From CALCMJ01 sp964475415 (GTDB lineage Bacteria > Bacteroidota > Bacteroidia > Chitinophagales > Saprospiraceae): a stretch of 64,000 nt of DNA. Under the pieces are notes generated by a model. It worked only from the letters and a program-made list of their open reading frames with translations. It was not told the origin of the DNA and ran no database searches. Positions 42,520 to 51,133 of this stretch are shown here, piece by piece (the first letter of the stretch is position 1; each line of letters starts with the position of its first letter). The stretch lies in assembly GCA_964475415.1 (NCBI GenBank), contig CAYYWZ010000010.1, positions 22,589-86,588 of the forward strand, read 5' to 3'. Position numbers and translations under genes: made by a program.

Positions 42520-45495
42520 TTGTATCTGAATTGCCATTCATATTACTCCCTCAAGTATGGGACCTTATCTCCTACTCAGCTAGTGGAAGCTGCTCACCGT
42601 GCCAATATAAAGACTATGGTACTCACGGATATTAACAACACTTCTTGTGCCTTCCAGTTTATCCAAGCCTGTAAGCAATATGATATTAAGCCTATACTAG
42701 GCATAGAGTTTAGGGCTATAGCAGACAGAGATACCGGCAAGTCGGCACAGACTCAGCATCCCGACTTCTACTACCTAGGTATCGCGCGCAACAAGGAGGG
42801 CTGGCGAGAGCTTAATGCCCTACTTACCCGCTGCTCTCTAGAAGGAGAGCCCTTACCCAAGGTAGCTCCTAAGATGCAAAACGCGTATATCATATACAGA
42901 AAACTTCCCAAGGGCATCCACCAGCTAGAGGATTATGAATATATAGGTGTGCGCCCTACAGAGGTCAATAAGTTATATTCCTCTTATCTCAAGAATCATA
43001 CAGAAAAACTTGTCGCGATGGCACCGATCACCTTTCTAGATAAGGACGGTTACCGCATACACAAGATGCTGCGATGCATCGACCTGAATATCATCATAGG
43101 CAATCTGAAACCTGCCTACTGCGCTAACACCTCCGAACGCATATACAGTAAAGAAGAACTAGAAGGCATCTATGAACCCTATCCTAAGATCTTAGAAAAT
43201 ACGCGTAAGATTACGGAAGACTGCTCTATAGAGATGACGCCAGGTTACACCAACAATAGACAGAGCTTCACCGGTAGCAAAAGCGGTGATATGAAACTCC
43301 TCCAGAAGCTAGCCATCAATGGCTGTCTACGACGTTACGGCGAACGCAACAAAAAAGCAATGAAGCGTACACTACGAGAGCTCAAGGTCATCGACAGATT
43401 AGGATTTTCTCCTTATTTCCTGATCACCTGGGATATCGTACGCTATGCTCAGACAGCGGGCTATCATCATGTGGGAAGAGGTAGTGGCGCCAACTCTATA
43501 GTAGCTTTTAATCTACAGATCACTGATGTAGATCCGCTGGAACTCGATCTCTATTTTGAGCGATTTATCAATCCACACAGATCTTCGCCACCAGATTTTG
43601 ATATCGACTTTTCTTGGGACGAACGGGATGATGTTACAGACTATGTCTTCAAGCGATACGGCAAAGAGCATACCGCCCTACTCGCTACCTACAACACTTT
43701 CAAGGGGAAGTCTATCATCAGAGAACTAGGTAAGGTATTAGGACTTCCCAAGGCAGACATAGACCTAATTGTCAATGAACCCTTAGCAACAGAAAAACAT
43801 CACCCCTTTGCCAAACATATTTTTAGGTTTGGCAAAATGATAGAAGGCTTTCCCAACTATCTATCCATACACGCAGGAGGAATTATCATAAGTGAAGAAC
43901 CGCTTAATTATTTCACAGCCTTGCAGCTGATGCCCAAGGGTTTTCCGATTACACATTTTGACATGTATGGCGCTGAAGATCTAGAACTACATAAGTATGA
44001 CATCCTGAGTCAGCGAGGCCTAGGTCACATCAAAGACGCCGTAAAACTCATCGCGCAGAACAAAGGCGACGCCGTAGACATACGAGATGTAGAAAAGATA
44101 AAAGAAGACGAAGGTGTCCGCGCGCAGCTAAGATCAGGTCAGTGCATCGGTTGTTTCTACATAGAGTCTCCAGCTATGCGCGGTCTGCTCACTAAGCTTA
44201 TGTGTGACAACTACATACATCTTGTTGCAGCAAGTTCTATCATACGACCGGGTGTAGCTAAATCCGGTATGATGCGAGAATATATCCAGCGATTTCACAA
44301 GCCAGAATCGTTTACCTATATCCACCCTATTTTCGAAGAACATCTGGGAGAAACTTATGGTGTAATGGTCTACCAGGAAGATGTCATGAAGATAGTCCAC
44401 CATTTTGCAGGCCTCGATCTAGATGAGTCCGATGTACTGCGACGTATTATGACAGGTAAGAAAAAAAACTCCGATACCTTCCACAGGCTCCAGCAGAAGT
44501 ATTATAGAAATTGTAGAAAGCGTGGTTATCCCGAAGAACTGATCGAGGAAGTATGGCGGCAGATCGCTAGCTTTAGTGGCTACTCTTTTTGTAAGGCACA
44601 CTCAGCGAGTTTTGCAGTAGAGTCTTTTCAGAGTCTATTTCTCAAGACCTATTATCCACGCGAATTTATGGTCGCCGTTATCAACAATTTTGGCGGCTTC
44701 TACTCTACAGAAATATATGTACATGAGGCAAGGATGTGTGGCGCCACCATCGAAGCTCCCTGCATCAATAACAGTGAGCAGCTTACTAGTATACAAGGAG
44801 ATGATATCTATATAGGTTTTATACATATCGCCGACCTAGAAAAAAAAGTCATCCGCAATATACTCCATGAACGTCAAGACAAAGGCGTCTATAGAAGTCT
44901 ACAAGATTTTGTCAGCAGGGTTCACATCAGCAGGGACCAACTAGAGATCCTCATACGTATCAATGCCTTCAGGTTTACCGGCATGAACAAGTATGAACTG
45001 ATGTGGGAAAAGAACGCCGTCTACAATCCAGAAACCAAGGTGCAACTGACGGGTAAGCTGTTCGCTCCAGAAGCAGAGAACTACACGCTACCTATCCTAG
45101 AAGAAGATCCACACGAACAAGCTTTTGACGAAATAGAACTGCTAGGTTTTCCACTGTGCTCACCCTTCGATCTAGTGGCAGAAAAAACCTCAGGTGATAT
45201 CCTTACAGAACAACTCAGACAATACATGCATAAGACCGTACGCATACTGGGTTATTATGTCGCTCGCAAAAACGTCATGACCGTACAACGCAAGCTGATG
45301 AACTTCGGAACCTGGCTAGATAAGAAGGGCAGATTTTTCGACTCTGTACATTTCCCTCCACAACTAGCGCGTTCCCCTTTTAGAGGCAAGGGTGTATATC
45401 TTATTATAGGAAAGGTAGTTGAGGATTTTGGTTTTCCTAGCATAGAGGTGAGCAGAATGGAGAAAGTACCTTTTGTTAAGGATGGGAGGTATTAG
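42520..45495 (+). CDS. dnaE: Alternative DNA polymerase III alpha subunit (DnaE2/ImuC-like)
   Basis: This C-family polymerase has an N-terminal PHP domain (MYLNCHSYYSLKYGTLSPTQ), degenerate at its first metal motif. The polymerase core carries GRGSGANSIVAFNLQ (about residue 320) and the catalytic SPPDFDIDFSWDERD (acidic triad about residues 358-363), then CKAHSASFAVESFQ. A C-terminal OB-like domain follows. At 991 residues it is shorter than replicative DnaE (~1160), fitting the translesion-type paralogue. Translation starts at a TTG; no ATG or GTG fits. lexA, imuA and dinB-like partners are absent. The gene looks richer in CGN/GCG codons than its neighbours, hinting at a separate history. 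Confidence 0.88.
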   Translation: MYLNCHSYYSLKYGTLSPTQLVEAAHRANIKTMVLTDINNTSCAFQFIQACKQYDIKPILGIEFRAIADRDTGKSAQTQHPDFYYLGIARNKEGWRELNALLTRCSLEGEPLPKVAPKMQNAYIIYRKLPKGIHQLEDYEYIGVRPTEVNKLYSSYLKNHTEKLVAMAPITFLDKDGYRIHKMLRCIDLNIIIGNLKPAYCANTSERIYSKEELEGIYEPYPKILENTRKITEDCSIEMTPGYTNNRQSFTGSKSGDMKLLQKLAINGCLRRYGERNKKAMKRTLRELKVIDRLGFSPYFLITWDIVRYAQTAGYHHVGRGSGANSIVAFNLQITDVDPLELDLYFERFINPHRSSPPDFDIDFSWDERDDVTDYVFKRYGKEHTALLATYNTFKGKSIIRELGKVLGLPKADIDLIVNEPLATEKHHPFAKHIFRFGKMIEGFPNYLSIHAGGIIISEEPLNYFTALQLMPKGFPITHFDMYGAEDLELHKYDILSQRGLGHIKDAVKLIAQNKGDAVDIRDVEKIKEDEGVRAQLRSGQCIGCFYIESPAMRGLLTKLMCDNYIHLVAASSIIRPGVAKSGMMREYIQRFHKPESFTYIHPIFEEHLGETYGVMVYQEDVMKIVHHFAGLDLDESDVLRRIMTGKKKNSDTFHRLQQKYYRNCRKRGYPEELIEEVWRQIASFSGYSFCKAHSASFAVESFQSLFLKTYYPREFMVAVINNFGGFYSTEIYVHEARMCGATIEAPCINNSEQLTSIQGDDIYIGFIHIADLEKKVIRNILHERQDKGVYRSLQDFVSRVHISRDQLEILIRINAFRFTGMNKYELMWEKNAVYNPETKVQLTGKLFAPEAENYTLPILEEDPHEQAFDEIELLGFPLCSPFDLVAEKTSGDILTEQLRQYMHKTVRILGYYVARKNVMTVQRKLMNFGTWLDKKGRFFDSVHFPPQLARSPFRGKGVYLIIGKVVEDFGFPSIEVSRMEKVPFVKDGRY

Positions 45496-45686
45496 TGCAG
45501 AACAGGATTTTTAAGATTTCTGACTGAACCCGAGAGTAGCGACGAAGATCAGTAGTGGATGAAAACGCAAGAGTGGGGGAGCTAAAATTATAAATAATTA
45601 GAAACATAACATCTTGTTCTGACAATAGAAAATCATGTAATTCTAAAATCCATCAATTCAAGGTTCGGTAAAAGACTAGAAAAATA

Positions 45687-45730
45687 AATTGTCGCTATCC
45701 CATGATAATAGACCTAGAATAACGACAATT
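45687..45730 (-). terminator. Hairpin terminator of the lipoprotein/sigma operon (module B)
   Basis: AATTGTCG (45687-45694) and CGACAATT (45723-45730) form a perfect 8-bp stem around a 28-nt loop with further partial pairing. Read on the minus strand it is followed by TTATTTTT. It sits 18 bp past the stop of the last lipoprotein gene. Confidence 0.65.
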
Positions 45731-45748
45731 AAACTAATGGAACTTATT

Positions 45749-46141
45749 CTAATTTTGTTTAACAAATTTTCCTAGATTGGTAATGATATCAGATGGATTA
45801 CCGACTAAGTAAGATTCATTTTCTAGAAATAAAGTATCCTGAATCAGCTCTCCAGATATCTCTCTACTATATCCATTTTCTTCAAAACGGTCAATTCTAA
45901 ATTCTGTATCATTAATAAGCTCAAGACCCCTACTATCTGCAAGAGAACTAACAAGTAGGACAAGACCATCATCCATTAAGTTCGGTACAATAGACATTCT
46001 AATTTCGAGTGGAACTACCGAGACATCCCAAGAACCTAGATAGTCACCTACCAGCTCGTGATCATCAAATTCACTGCCCAAACCACAAGAGGAAAAAAGA
46101 ATCAAAATAGTAAGTGCAAAATATTTAGTCATTGCGTTCAT
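45749..46141 (-). CDS. Small lipoprotein of unknown function (module B)
   Basis: The signal is MNAMTKYFALTILILFSSC with the Cys as the likely lipid site; Met4 is an alternative start. The mature ~110 residues start with DDHELVGDYLGSWDVSV and contain a run of short beta-strands (LEIRMSIVPNLMDDGLVLLVS, TEFRIDRF, ISGELIQDTLFLENESYLV), resembling a small lipocalin-like fold. It lies 7 nt after another small lipoprotein, so the two are cotranscribed with the sigma/anchored-barrel pair. No family recognised. Confidence 0.65.
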   Translation of the reverse strand: MNAMTKYFALTILILFSSCGLGSEFDDHELVGDYLGSWDVSVVPLEIRMSIVPNLMDDGLVLLVSSLADSRGLELINDTEFRIDRFEENGYSREISGELIQDTLFLENESYLVGNPSDIITNLGKFVKQN

Positions 46142-46148
46142 CGTAGAA

Positions 46149-46529
46149 TTATTTTACTTTATTATAAATATTAGTTGTTTCAAAAAGGATAGTGGTAGAA
46201 TCCTCTGAATCATAAACTGTATTGGCAAGTTGCAAATCACCATCTACTAACTCTCCACGCAGAGAAGTAAACTGATCCCATACCTCGAACACAGCTGTTT
46301 CAAAATCTATATTAGAAAACTGAGCAATAACTCTTGGCTCTAACAAATGACTAGCTCCGATAAATAGCTCACGTTCATCTGAAAATATAGTGTAAGAGAT
46401 AACACGATCCTCTTCTGCGACGGCAAGCTCATACACTCCCTCTATAGGATGAAGACCTGTCTTATTATTACAAGCGACAAAGCAGATGAATAATAGAAAT
46501 ACACAAGTTGATTTAATGAAATTTTTCAT
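46149..46529 (-). CDS. Small lipoprotein of unknown function (module B)
   Basis: The lipoprotein signal is MKNFIKSTCVFLLFICFVAC. The mature part (~105 residues) opens HPIEGVYELAVAEEDR and continues with alternating strands (VISYTIFSDERELFIGAS, VIAQFSNIDFETAVFEVWD, SLRGELVDGDLQLAN). This layout resembles the next gene and a small beta-barrel. It follows the anchored-barrel gene by 30 nt. It may be the outer-membrane partner or the output of the sigma system; that is inference from operon position. Confidence 0.65.
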   Translation of the reverse strand: MKNFIKSTCVFLLFICFVACNNKTGLHPIEGVYELAVAEEDRVISYTIFSDERELFIGASHLLEPRVIAQFSNIDFETAVFEVWDQFTSLRGELVDGDLQLANTVYDSEDSTTILFETTNIYNKVK

Positions 46530-46559
46530 AGGTATATTTTTTCTACTAACTAGATGATT

Positions 46560-47987
46560 CTAAAACTTAAACATTACGCCAAGACCTACCTGGAAATTAT
46601 GATCTCCTTCGTCAGCGATGAAACTAGATTCTGTATATCTAGCGGTTCTTTTCTGATAGATAAGATAAGGCTCTATTCCTACACTAAAGCTTTTGTATAT
46701 TTCTTTCTCAAGAGAAAAAAACATTCTATAAGAAAAAGGATTTGCTATTAATCGATTCAGATTATCCACTTCCGAAGATTCTTGTTCATAGAAATTGTTA
46801 GATTCTAAGTTGATAACATTATGGTAGTATACACCAGCACCAATTTTCAGATGCATAAACTTAGCTCCTGGAAAAACATCAAAGACATAGTCCAATCCAA
46901 ATCTTAATTCATTAGAATACAGTTCTAGTATTAGTCTATCTGGTCCTGACGGAAAAATTAAATCTTCAACATATTGTCTGTGTCCTATTCTGAAATAATT
47001 AAATGAAGCACGCATAGAACTTCTACTCGTTACCGCTAATGTTCCGAACAAACCATATCCATAAGAATTAATACTTTCTATCCTAGTAGAAAAAGGCGAA
47101 ACAAAGGGCGTAGTATGACTAGCAGCGAGAGCTTGTATGAAATGATACATAAATCCAAAAGAAACTTTATTATTCTCTTTAGTAGGCACAATAGGATTTT
47201 GCATCTCACCTAAAACTGGATCTTTGACACTTCGCTGAAAAGATAATAATAGAGCAGGCGATAATATTTTCTCAAAATCTAACTGCTGGCTATTAGAAAT
47301 ATTTTCTTGTAAATCTAGCTCTTCACGTTCCGTGTTACTAATTATTACAGTAGTGTTCTGCTCTGAAGTACTATTTAAACTTTTTTCAGTGATAATATTT
47401 GAGACATAAGAAGTAGGTTCATTTAACTCCGGATCTTTGACACTAGAATTTAGGTCATTATTATTACCTCCATTTTCTACAATAAGATTAGCAGCAGTAT
47501 TGGTATTTTCCTGTATTTTGTCTATCGAACTATCCGCGCTTCCACTATTTCGAGTTACCGAATTATTACTTAGGCTCCTTAGGACTTGATCATCAGTAAC
47601 AGACTTTATTAGGTTAATATCTTCTTTTGCTTTCTGAGTATTATCTACTTCCTTAGAAGGAACATCACTAAGCTCTTCGGATTTGCTATAACTTGAAAGC
47701 TCGTCTCCTTTTAAGTTTGACTTTTCGCTTTCTAAAGAAATAGAATCACTTGTCGTATTATAGGAAAACAAAGCCAGCACTTCCTCTCTACATATAATTA
47801 AACATACTACTGACAATAAAACAATACCTAAGCCAAACCACTTTCTAACCATCTTATTCAAAGATGGTTTCTCGGACTGATCAAGTAACATTTCAAAATC
47901 AGCTAAACTCTGATTATCAAACCCTGCATCTAATTCCTCAAGCTTTCCTGATAGCTTTTTTTCTCCTTCAAATCTATTATTAATCAT
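46560..47987 (-). CDS. Putative trans-envelope protein: cytosolic tail, inner-membrane helix, S/N-rich linker, outer-membrane beta-barrel (module B)
   Basis: This 475-residue protein has the same plan as 18874-20289 with little residue identity. A cytosolic tail (about 1-48, with DFEMLLDQSEKPSLNKMVRKW) carries positive charges just before a transmembrane helix (about 50-66, N-in). A long Ser/Asn/Thr/Glu-rich linker runs to ~270. A beta-barrel region follows (SFGFMYHF, YGYGLFGTLAVTSRSSMRASFNYFRIG, HLKIGAGVYYH, SFSVGIEPYLIYQKR) ending VGLGVMFKF with terminal Phe. The start shares one base with the sigma stop (TAATG). It has no signal peptide. The cytosolic tail is a candidate anti-sigma or sigma-contact region. 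Confidence 0.75.
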   Translation of the reverse strand: MINNRFEGEKKLSGKLEELDAGFDNQSLADFEMLLDQSEKPSLNKMVRKWFGLGIVLLSVVCLIICREEVLALFSYNTTSDSISLESEKSNLKGDELSSYSKSEELSDVPSKEVDNTQKAKEDINLIKSVTDDQVLRSLSNNSVTRNSGSADSSIDKIQENTNTAANLIVENGGNNNDLNSSVKDPELNEPTSYVSNIITEKSLNSTSEQNTTVIISNTEREELDLQENISNSQQLDFEKILSPALLLSFQRSVKDPVLGEMQNPIVPTKENNKVSFGFMYHFIQALAASHTTPFVSPFSTRIESINSYGYGLFGTLAVTSRSSMRASFNYFRIGHRQYVEDLIFPSGPDRLILELYSNELRFGLDYVFDVFPGAKFMHLKIGAGVYYHNVINLESNNFYEQESSEVDNLNRLIANPFSYRMFFSLEKEIYKSFSVGIEPYLIYQKRTARYTESSFIADEGDHNFQVGLGVMFKF

Positions 47988-48532
47988 TATCCTAGATTTT
48001 CTAATTTAATAATATGGACCAATTTCTTTCTTGCATTAGAAAGATGCCATTTAGATGTTCCTTCAGATATTCCTAATGTTTCACTAATCTCTCTATGTCC
48101 ATATCCTTCTATCGCAAAAAGATTAAATACAGCTCTACTAGCTGGAGGAACCTGATCAATAAGTTTTAAGAAATCATCTGCTTGCAGTTGGCTTATCGCA
48201 TCATTATATACAGAAGCATCGAACTCAAGTATTTCGTGTTGAGGAGCTTTATTATAAACATATTTTCTACAGTGGTCTATAGCTGCTCTCTTCACTATCG
48301 TTCTCAACCAACCTTCAAAAGAACCGCTCCCAGAATAATTGTGTACAGATTTAAAAGCATTAAGAAAAGAAGAATTAATGATTTCTTTAGCATCTTCTCT
48401 AGAAGAGGTATATCTGAGAACCACAGCCATCATTCTTCCATAATACTCCTTATAGCAAGTAGTCTGTATCGATCTTTCTCCTCTTTTAAGGCCCGCTAAT
48501 AAAGGAAAATCTTGATGATTTTTTTCTACCAT
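47987..48532 (-). CDS. ECF-type RNA polymerase sigma-70 factor (module B)
   Basis: I start at Met 48532 (MVEKNHQDFPLLAGLKRGE); an earlier Met at 48574 would add 14 residues not typical of the family. Region 2 has YTSSREDAKEIINSSFLNAFKSV and GSFEGWLRTIVKRAAIDHCRK. Region 4 has LIDQVPPASRAVFNLFAIEG, GHREISETLGISEGTSKWHLS and NARKKL. It shares the GSFEGW, LIDxVPxAS, LFAIxGYxHxEI and GTSKWHLSxARKKL blocks with the sigma factor at 18339-18884. The stop overlaps the anchored-barrel start as TAATG. It likely leads a four-gene operon ending at the terminator at 45687. Confidence 0.92.
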   Translation of the reverse strand: MVEKNHQDFPLLAGLKRGERSIQTTCYKEYYGRMMAVVLRYTSSREDAKEIINSSFLNAFKSVHNYSGSGSFEGWLRTIVKRAAIDHCRKYVYNKAPQHEILEFDASVYNDAISQLQADDFLKLIDQVPPASRAVFNLFAIEGYGHREISETLGISEGTSKWHLSNARKKLVHIIKLENLG

Positions 48533-48697
48533 TTCAGAACCTAAGAGATTTGTAATTTTTAAAGTACCTACCATGTTCTTATTATATACAAGGTAAGTCG
48601 TACTAAAATATAAAATAGTTGGGTCAGCCGGATAAATTTTTCCTAATTAGGTGATATTATACCTAAAAGCCTCCCGTCTTACAATCTAAGTTTTCTT

Positions 48698-49567
48698 CTA
48701 TCGGGCCTTTACTGTAATTACCTTACTTGCATAAGCATCATAGTTTTTGAGTTCTTCTACAATCCATGCGTCCCACACTGATTGTTTAGATCTATCGGGA
48801 TAGACTTCTGCATCATATTCCTTTTGCTTTATTTGCAGCTGCTTCATTATATCGTTCATAATGGATTCACTTTTCCCTAGGGCTTCATTTATATTTCCAG
48901 CTTCGGACTGAATGACTTTTAGAAAAATTCTAGCGTACAGCTCTGTTATGTCAAAATGTATCTGCTCATGAGATAAGGTAGAACGATCCATATCTGTTTG
49001 TTTAAAATATGACAAATCACAGCTAAAGTGCGTGTATGCTTCAACAATATAATCCTTAGAAAAAACGCCTGTTCTTTTTATATTGTAGCTTATCGATGTA
49101 GCTGTTACAGCGAGGTGCGATTTGTTAGCTGTGGGTCCTTTAAAATCCCTGACTTGTAATTTCCTATTCTTATGCCATAAAATTTCCTTTTCGTAAACTT
49201 CTGGATTATCTATTCGATAGACGTCCGATTTGATCCTGTGGCAGGTACTGCTGAAGTTTGGTTTTTTATGCTCTCGGATAATGATACAATTCCCACCTAA
49301 GTTTTGAGCTTCTGACTTAGCTAAGGCAACAACTGTTCTGTATTCACAATTGGTAGAAAAGCCACCATCTTTGATTTCTATCTCAGCAATAAAATCTTTA
49401 GTACTCATAGACTTAGTAGCATCTTCAATCAAAGCAAAGGGTGCATAATCTACCACCTTACTACGCCTTCTATTATTTTCTGCAAGACTTATTTTAGCTC
49501 GAGGACTACAGGCCGAAAGCAGAAAGATAATTGCTATGACGTAAAATAGAAAAGATCTCATTCCCAT
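48698..49567 (-). CDS. Lipoprotein with HExxH motif (DUF922-like predicted zinc protease)
   Basis: The start at 49567 (or 49561) gives a lipoprotein signal ending LLSACSPRAK; the frame continues upstream without export features. The C-terminal half carries STLSHEQIHFDITELYARIF, an HExxH zinc-binding helix in the form HEQxHFD typical of DUF922 predicted secreted proteases. The N-terminal third (MSTKDFIAEIEIKDGGF ... ALAKSEAQNLGGNCIIIREHKKP) resembles a YbjQ/RcnB-like small domain. It lies upstream of, and on the same strand as, sigma module B, 165 bp away, with an inverted repeat between, so it is probably a separate transcript. Activity is not proven. Confidence 0.7.
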   Translation of the reverse strand: MGMRSFLFYVIAIIFLLSACSPRAKISLAENNRRRSKVVDYAPFALIEDATKSMSTKDFIAEIEIKDGGFSTNCEYRTVVALAKSEAQNLGGNCIIIREHKKPNFSSTCHRIKSDVYRIDNPEVYEKEILWHKNRKLQVRDFKGPTANKSHLAVTATSISYNIKRTGVFSKDYIVEAYTHFSCDLSYFKQTDMDRSTLSHEQIHFDITELYARIFLKVIQSEAGNINEALGKSESIMNDIMKQLQIKQKEYDAEVYPDRSKQSVWDAWIVEELKNYDAYASKVITVKAR

Positions 49568-49747
49568 AGATTTACTGTATAAGAAGTTTGGATACAATAT
49601 ACACAGAATTCGTATTTCTCGTGATTTATCTTTCAATCTTGATTTTCATATGTCAAATAAACCAAACAATTTTTACATATAATACTTTACTGTAATGACA
49701 ACAAACTCAATTGCTATGAAAATAATTATATATATATTTACTTTACA

Positions 49748-50263
49748 ATGGATGATGGAATTATCATAAGGACAGAACGATTAAATCTTCGCACCTTCTG
49801 TGTTGAAGATGCAGCTTTACTCTATAAGCTTAATGCTGATAAGGAAGTAATGAAGTATACTGGTGATAAGGCCTTTGAGAGTGTAGAGGCGGCAGAAAAA
49901 TTTATCCAGTCCTATACTGACTATGAGCGAAATAACATGGGAAGATGGCAAATATTTACAAAAGAAGAAAAGGAGTACCTAGGATGGTGCGGACTTAAAA
50001 AACATAGTTGCGGCATGATAGATCTGGGATATAGACTATTGAGAACTTCCTGGGGTAAAGGATATGCTACTGAAGCGGCACAAGCTTGCTTAGCTTATGG
50101 ATTTAGAGAGTTAGATATTAAAACTATAGTAGGTAGGGTTGCCAAAGATAATATCCCTTCTATAAGAGTATTAGAAAAAGTAGGTATGACTTTTTGGAAA
50201 TCCGACAAATGCGAAGGAATAACTGATGCAAAGTATTACAGAATCGTAAATCCGAATAATTAA
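49748..50263 (+). CDS. GNAT-family N-acetyltransferase (RimJ/RimL-like)
   Basis: The 171-residue protein fits the RimJ/RimL-type GNAT fold: IIRTERLNLRTFCVEDAALLYKLN at the start, then GRWQIFTKEEKEYLGWCGLK. The acetyl-CoA site is LGYRLLRTSWGKGYATEAAQACLAYGF (RTxWGKGYATEA at about residue 97). NIPSIRVLEKVGM is near the end, as in protein- or antibiotic-acetylating members. The substrate is unknown. It is the first of two short + strand genes. Confidence 0.93.
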   Translation: MDDGIIIRTERLNLRTFCVEDAALLYKLNADKEVMKYTGDKAFESVEAAEKFIQSYTDYERNNMGRWQIFTKEEKEYLGWCGLKKHSCGMIDLGYRLLRTSWGKGYATEAAQACLAYGFRELDIKTIVGRVAKDNIPSIRVLEKVGMTFWKSDKCEGITDAKYYRIVNPNN

Positions 50264-50329
50264 TATATAATTTATGAAGCTTAATCAAAAGTAAACTTAT
50301 TTATATCTCAGAAAAACTATCTTGTACAG

Positions 50330-50788
50330 ATGAATGCAAATGAAAATATACTATCTGTCGATACTGACCTCGTAATTCTAGATATCTTATATGACAAACC
50401 TGAATTATCATCTAGGATCAAGGCAAGCATGATAGATCTAGCCTTAGTTGCTGTGCTCATGATAATTTTAAATGTAATATTATCTGCTCTTAATTTAGAT
50501 AATTACCTAGTACATATCCTAGGCTATGGGAGCATATTGTTATATGAGCCTATTATGACAAGTACACAACAAACCTTAGGACAAAAAATTATGAATATAA
50601 AAGTCATTCATTACCCTACACTTAAAAACACAAATAAAAAACAATCTATTGTATTCTTTGCATCTATCCTTAGATACATAACAAAAATAGCGCTAGGATG
50701 GATTTCACTACTTACTATTCACCCCAACTCTTATGGAAGAGCCCTTCACGATATAAGCTCTCAGTCTGTTATTATTAAGCTTGATTAG
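50330..50788 (+). CDS. RDD family membrane protein
   Basis: This 152-residue protein shows the RDD domain features. A conserved Arg-x-x-A-x-x-I-D start (SRIKASMIDLALVAVL, about residue 27) lies in the first transmembrane segment. Another hydrophobic pair follows, then TLGQKIMNIKVI, and a later RYITKIALGWISLLTIHPNSYGRALHDISS. Predicted are three to four membrane segments. Function of RDD proteins is poorly known; some are linked to transport or stress. It is not clearly linked to its neighbours. Confidence 0.85.
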   Translation: MNANENILSVDTDLVILDILYDKPELSSRIKASMIDLALVAVLMIILNVILSALNLDNYLVHILGYGSILLYEPIMTSTQQTLGQKIMNIKVIHYPTLKNTNKKQSIVFFASILRYITKIALGWISLLTIHPNSYGRALHDISSQSVIIKLD

Positions 50789-51133
50789 TAAAGATCCTAA
50801 TTTAATGCATTCTAGAAATTGTAAAAGTAAAAAACCAATATAATCTGCGAATTCTAAGAGATTAGCCTGGATTTTATTTTAATAAAATGTTGTCAAAGGT
50901 GCAACGCTTCTATAGAAAAAGATATCATATTTAAAGAAAAGGCATCGAATATCGACGCAAAGTGCTCTCTACTAGTAAGAGCAGGAAGTTCTGTCTTAGA
51001 AAACATTAGGATAGGATTATTCTCTTTGTTCATATAATAAATAAAAAACTATTGAAGCGAAAATTTACATTGATCAGAAATACTAGTATATTTTGATTAA
51101 GTTATTTTACTTCAGTTAGCAAAACCAATTCCT
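50789..51133. other. 345-bp gap ahead of the PorP/sorting-domain chimera, with a possible decayed coding fragment
   Basis: A start-less open stretch at 50858-51037 reads CQRCNASIEKDIIFKEKASN then IDAKCSLLVRAGSS, which loosely resembles a 3-coathanger-type repeat common at the end of Bacteroidota secreted proteins. No clear promoter was identified. Confidence 0.35.
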
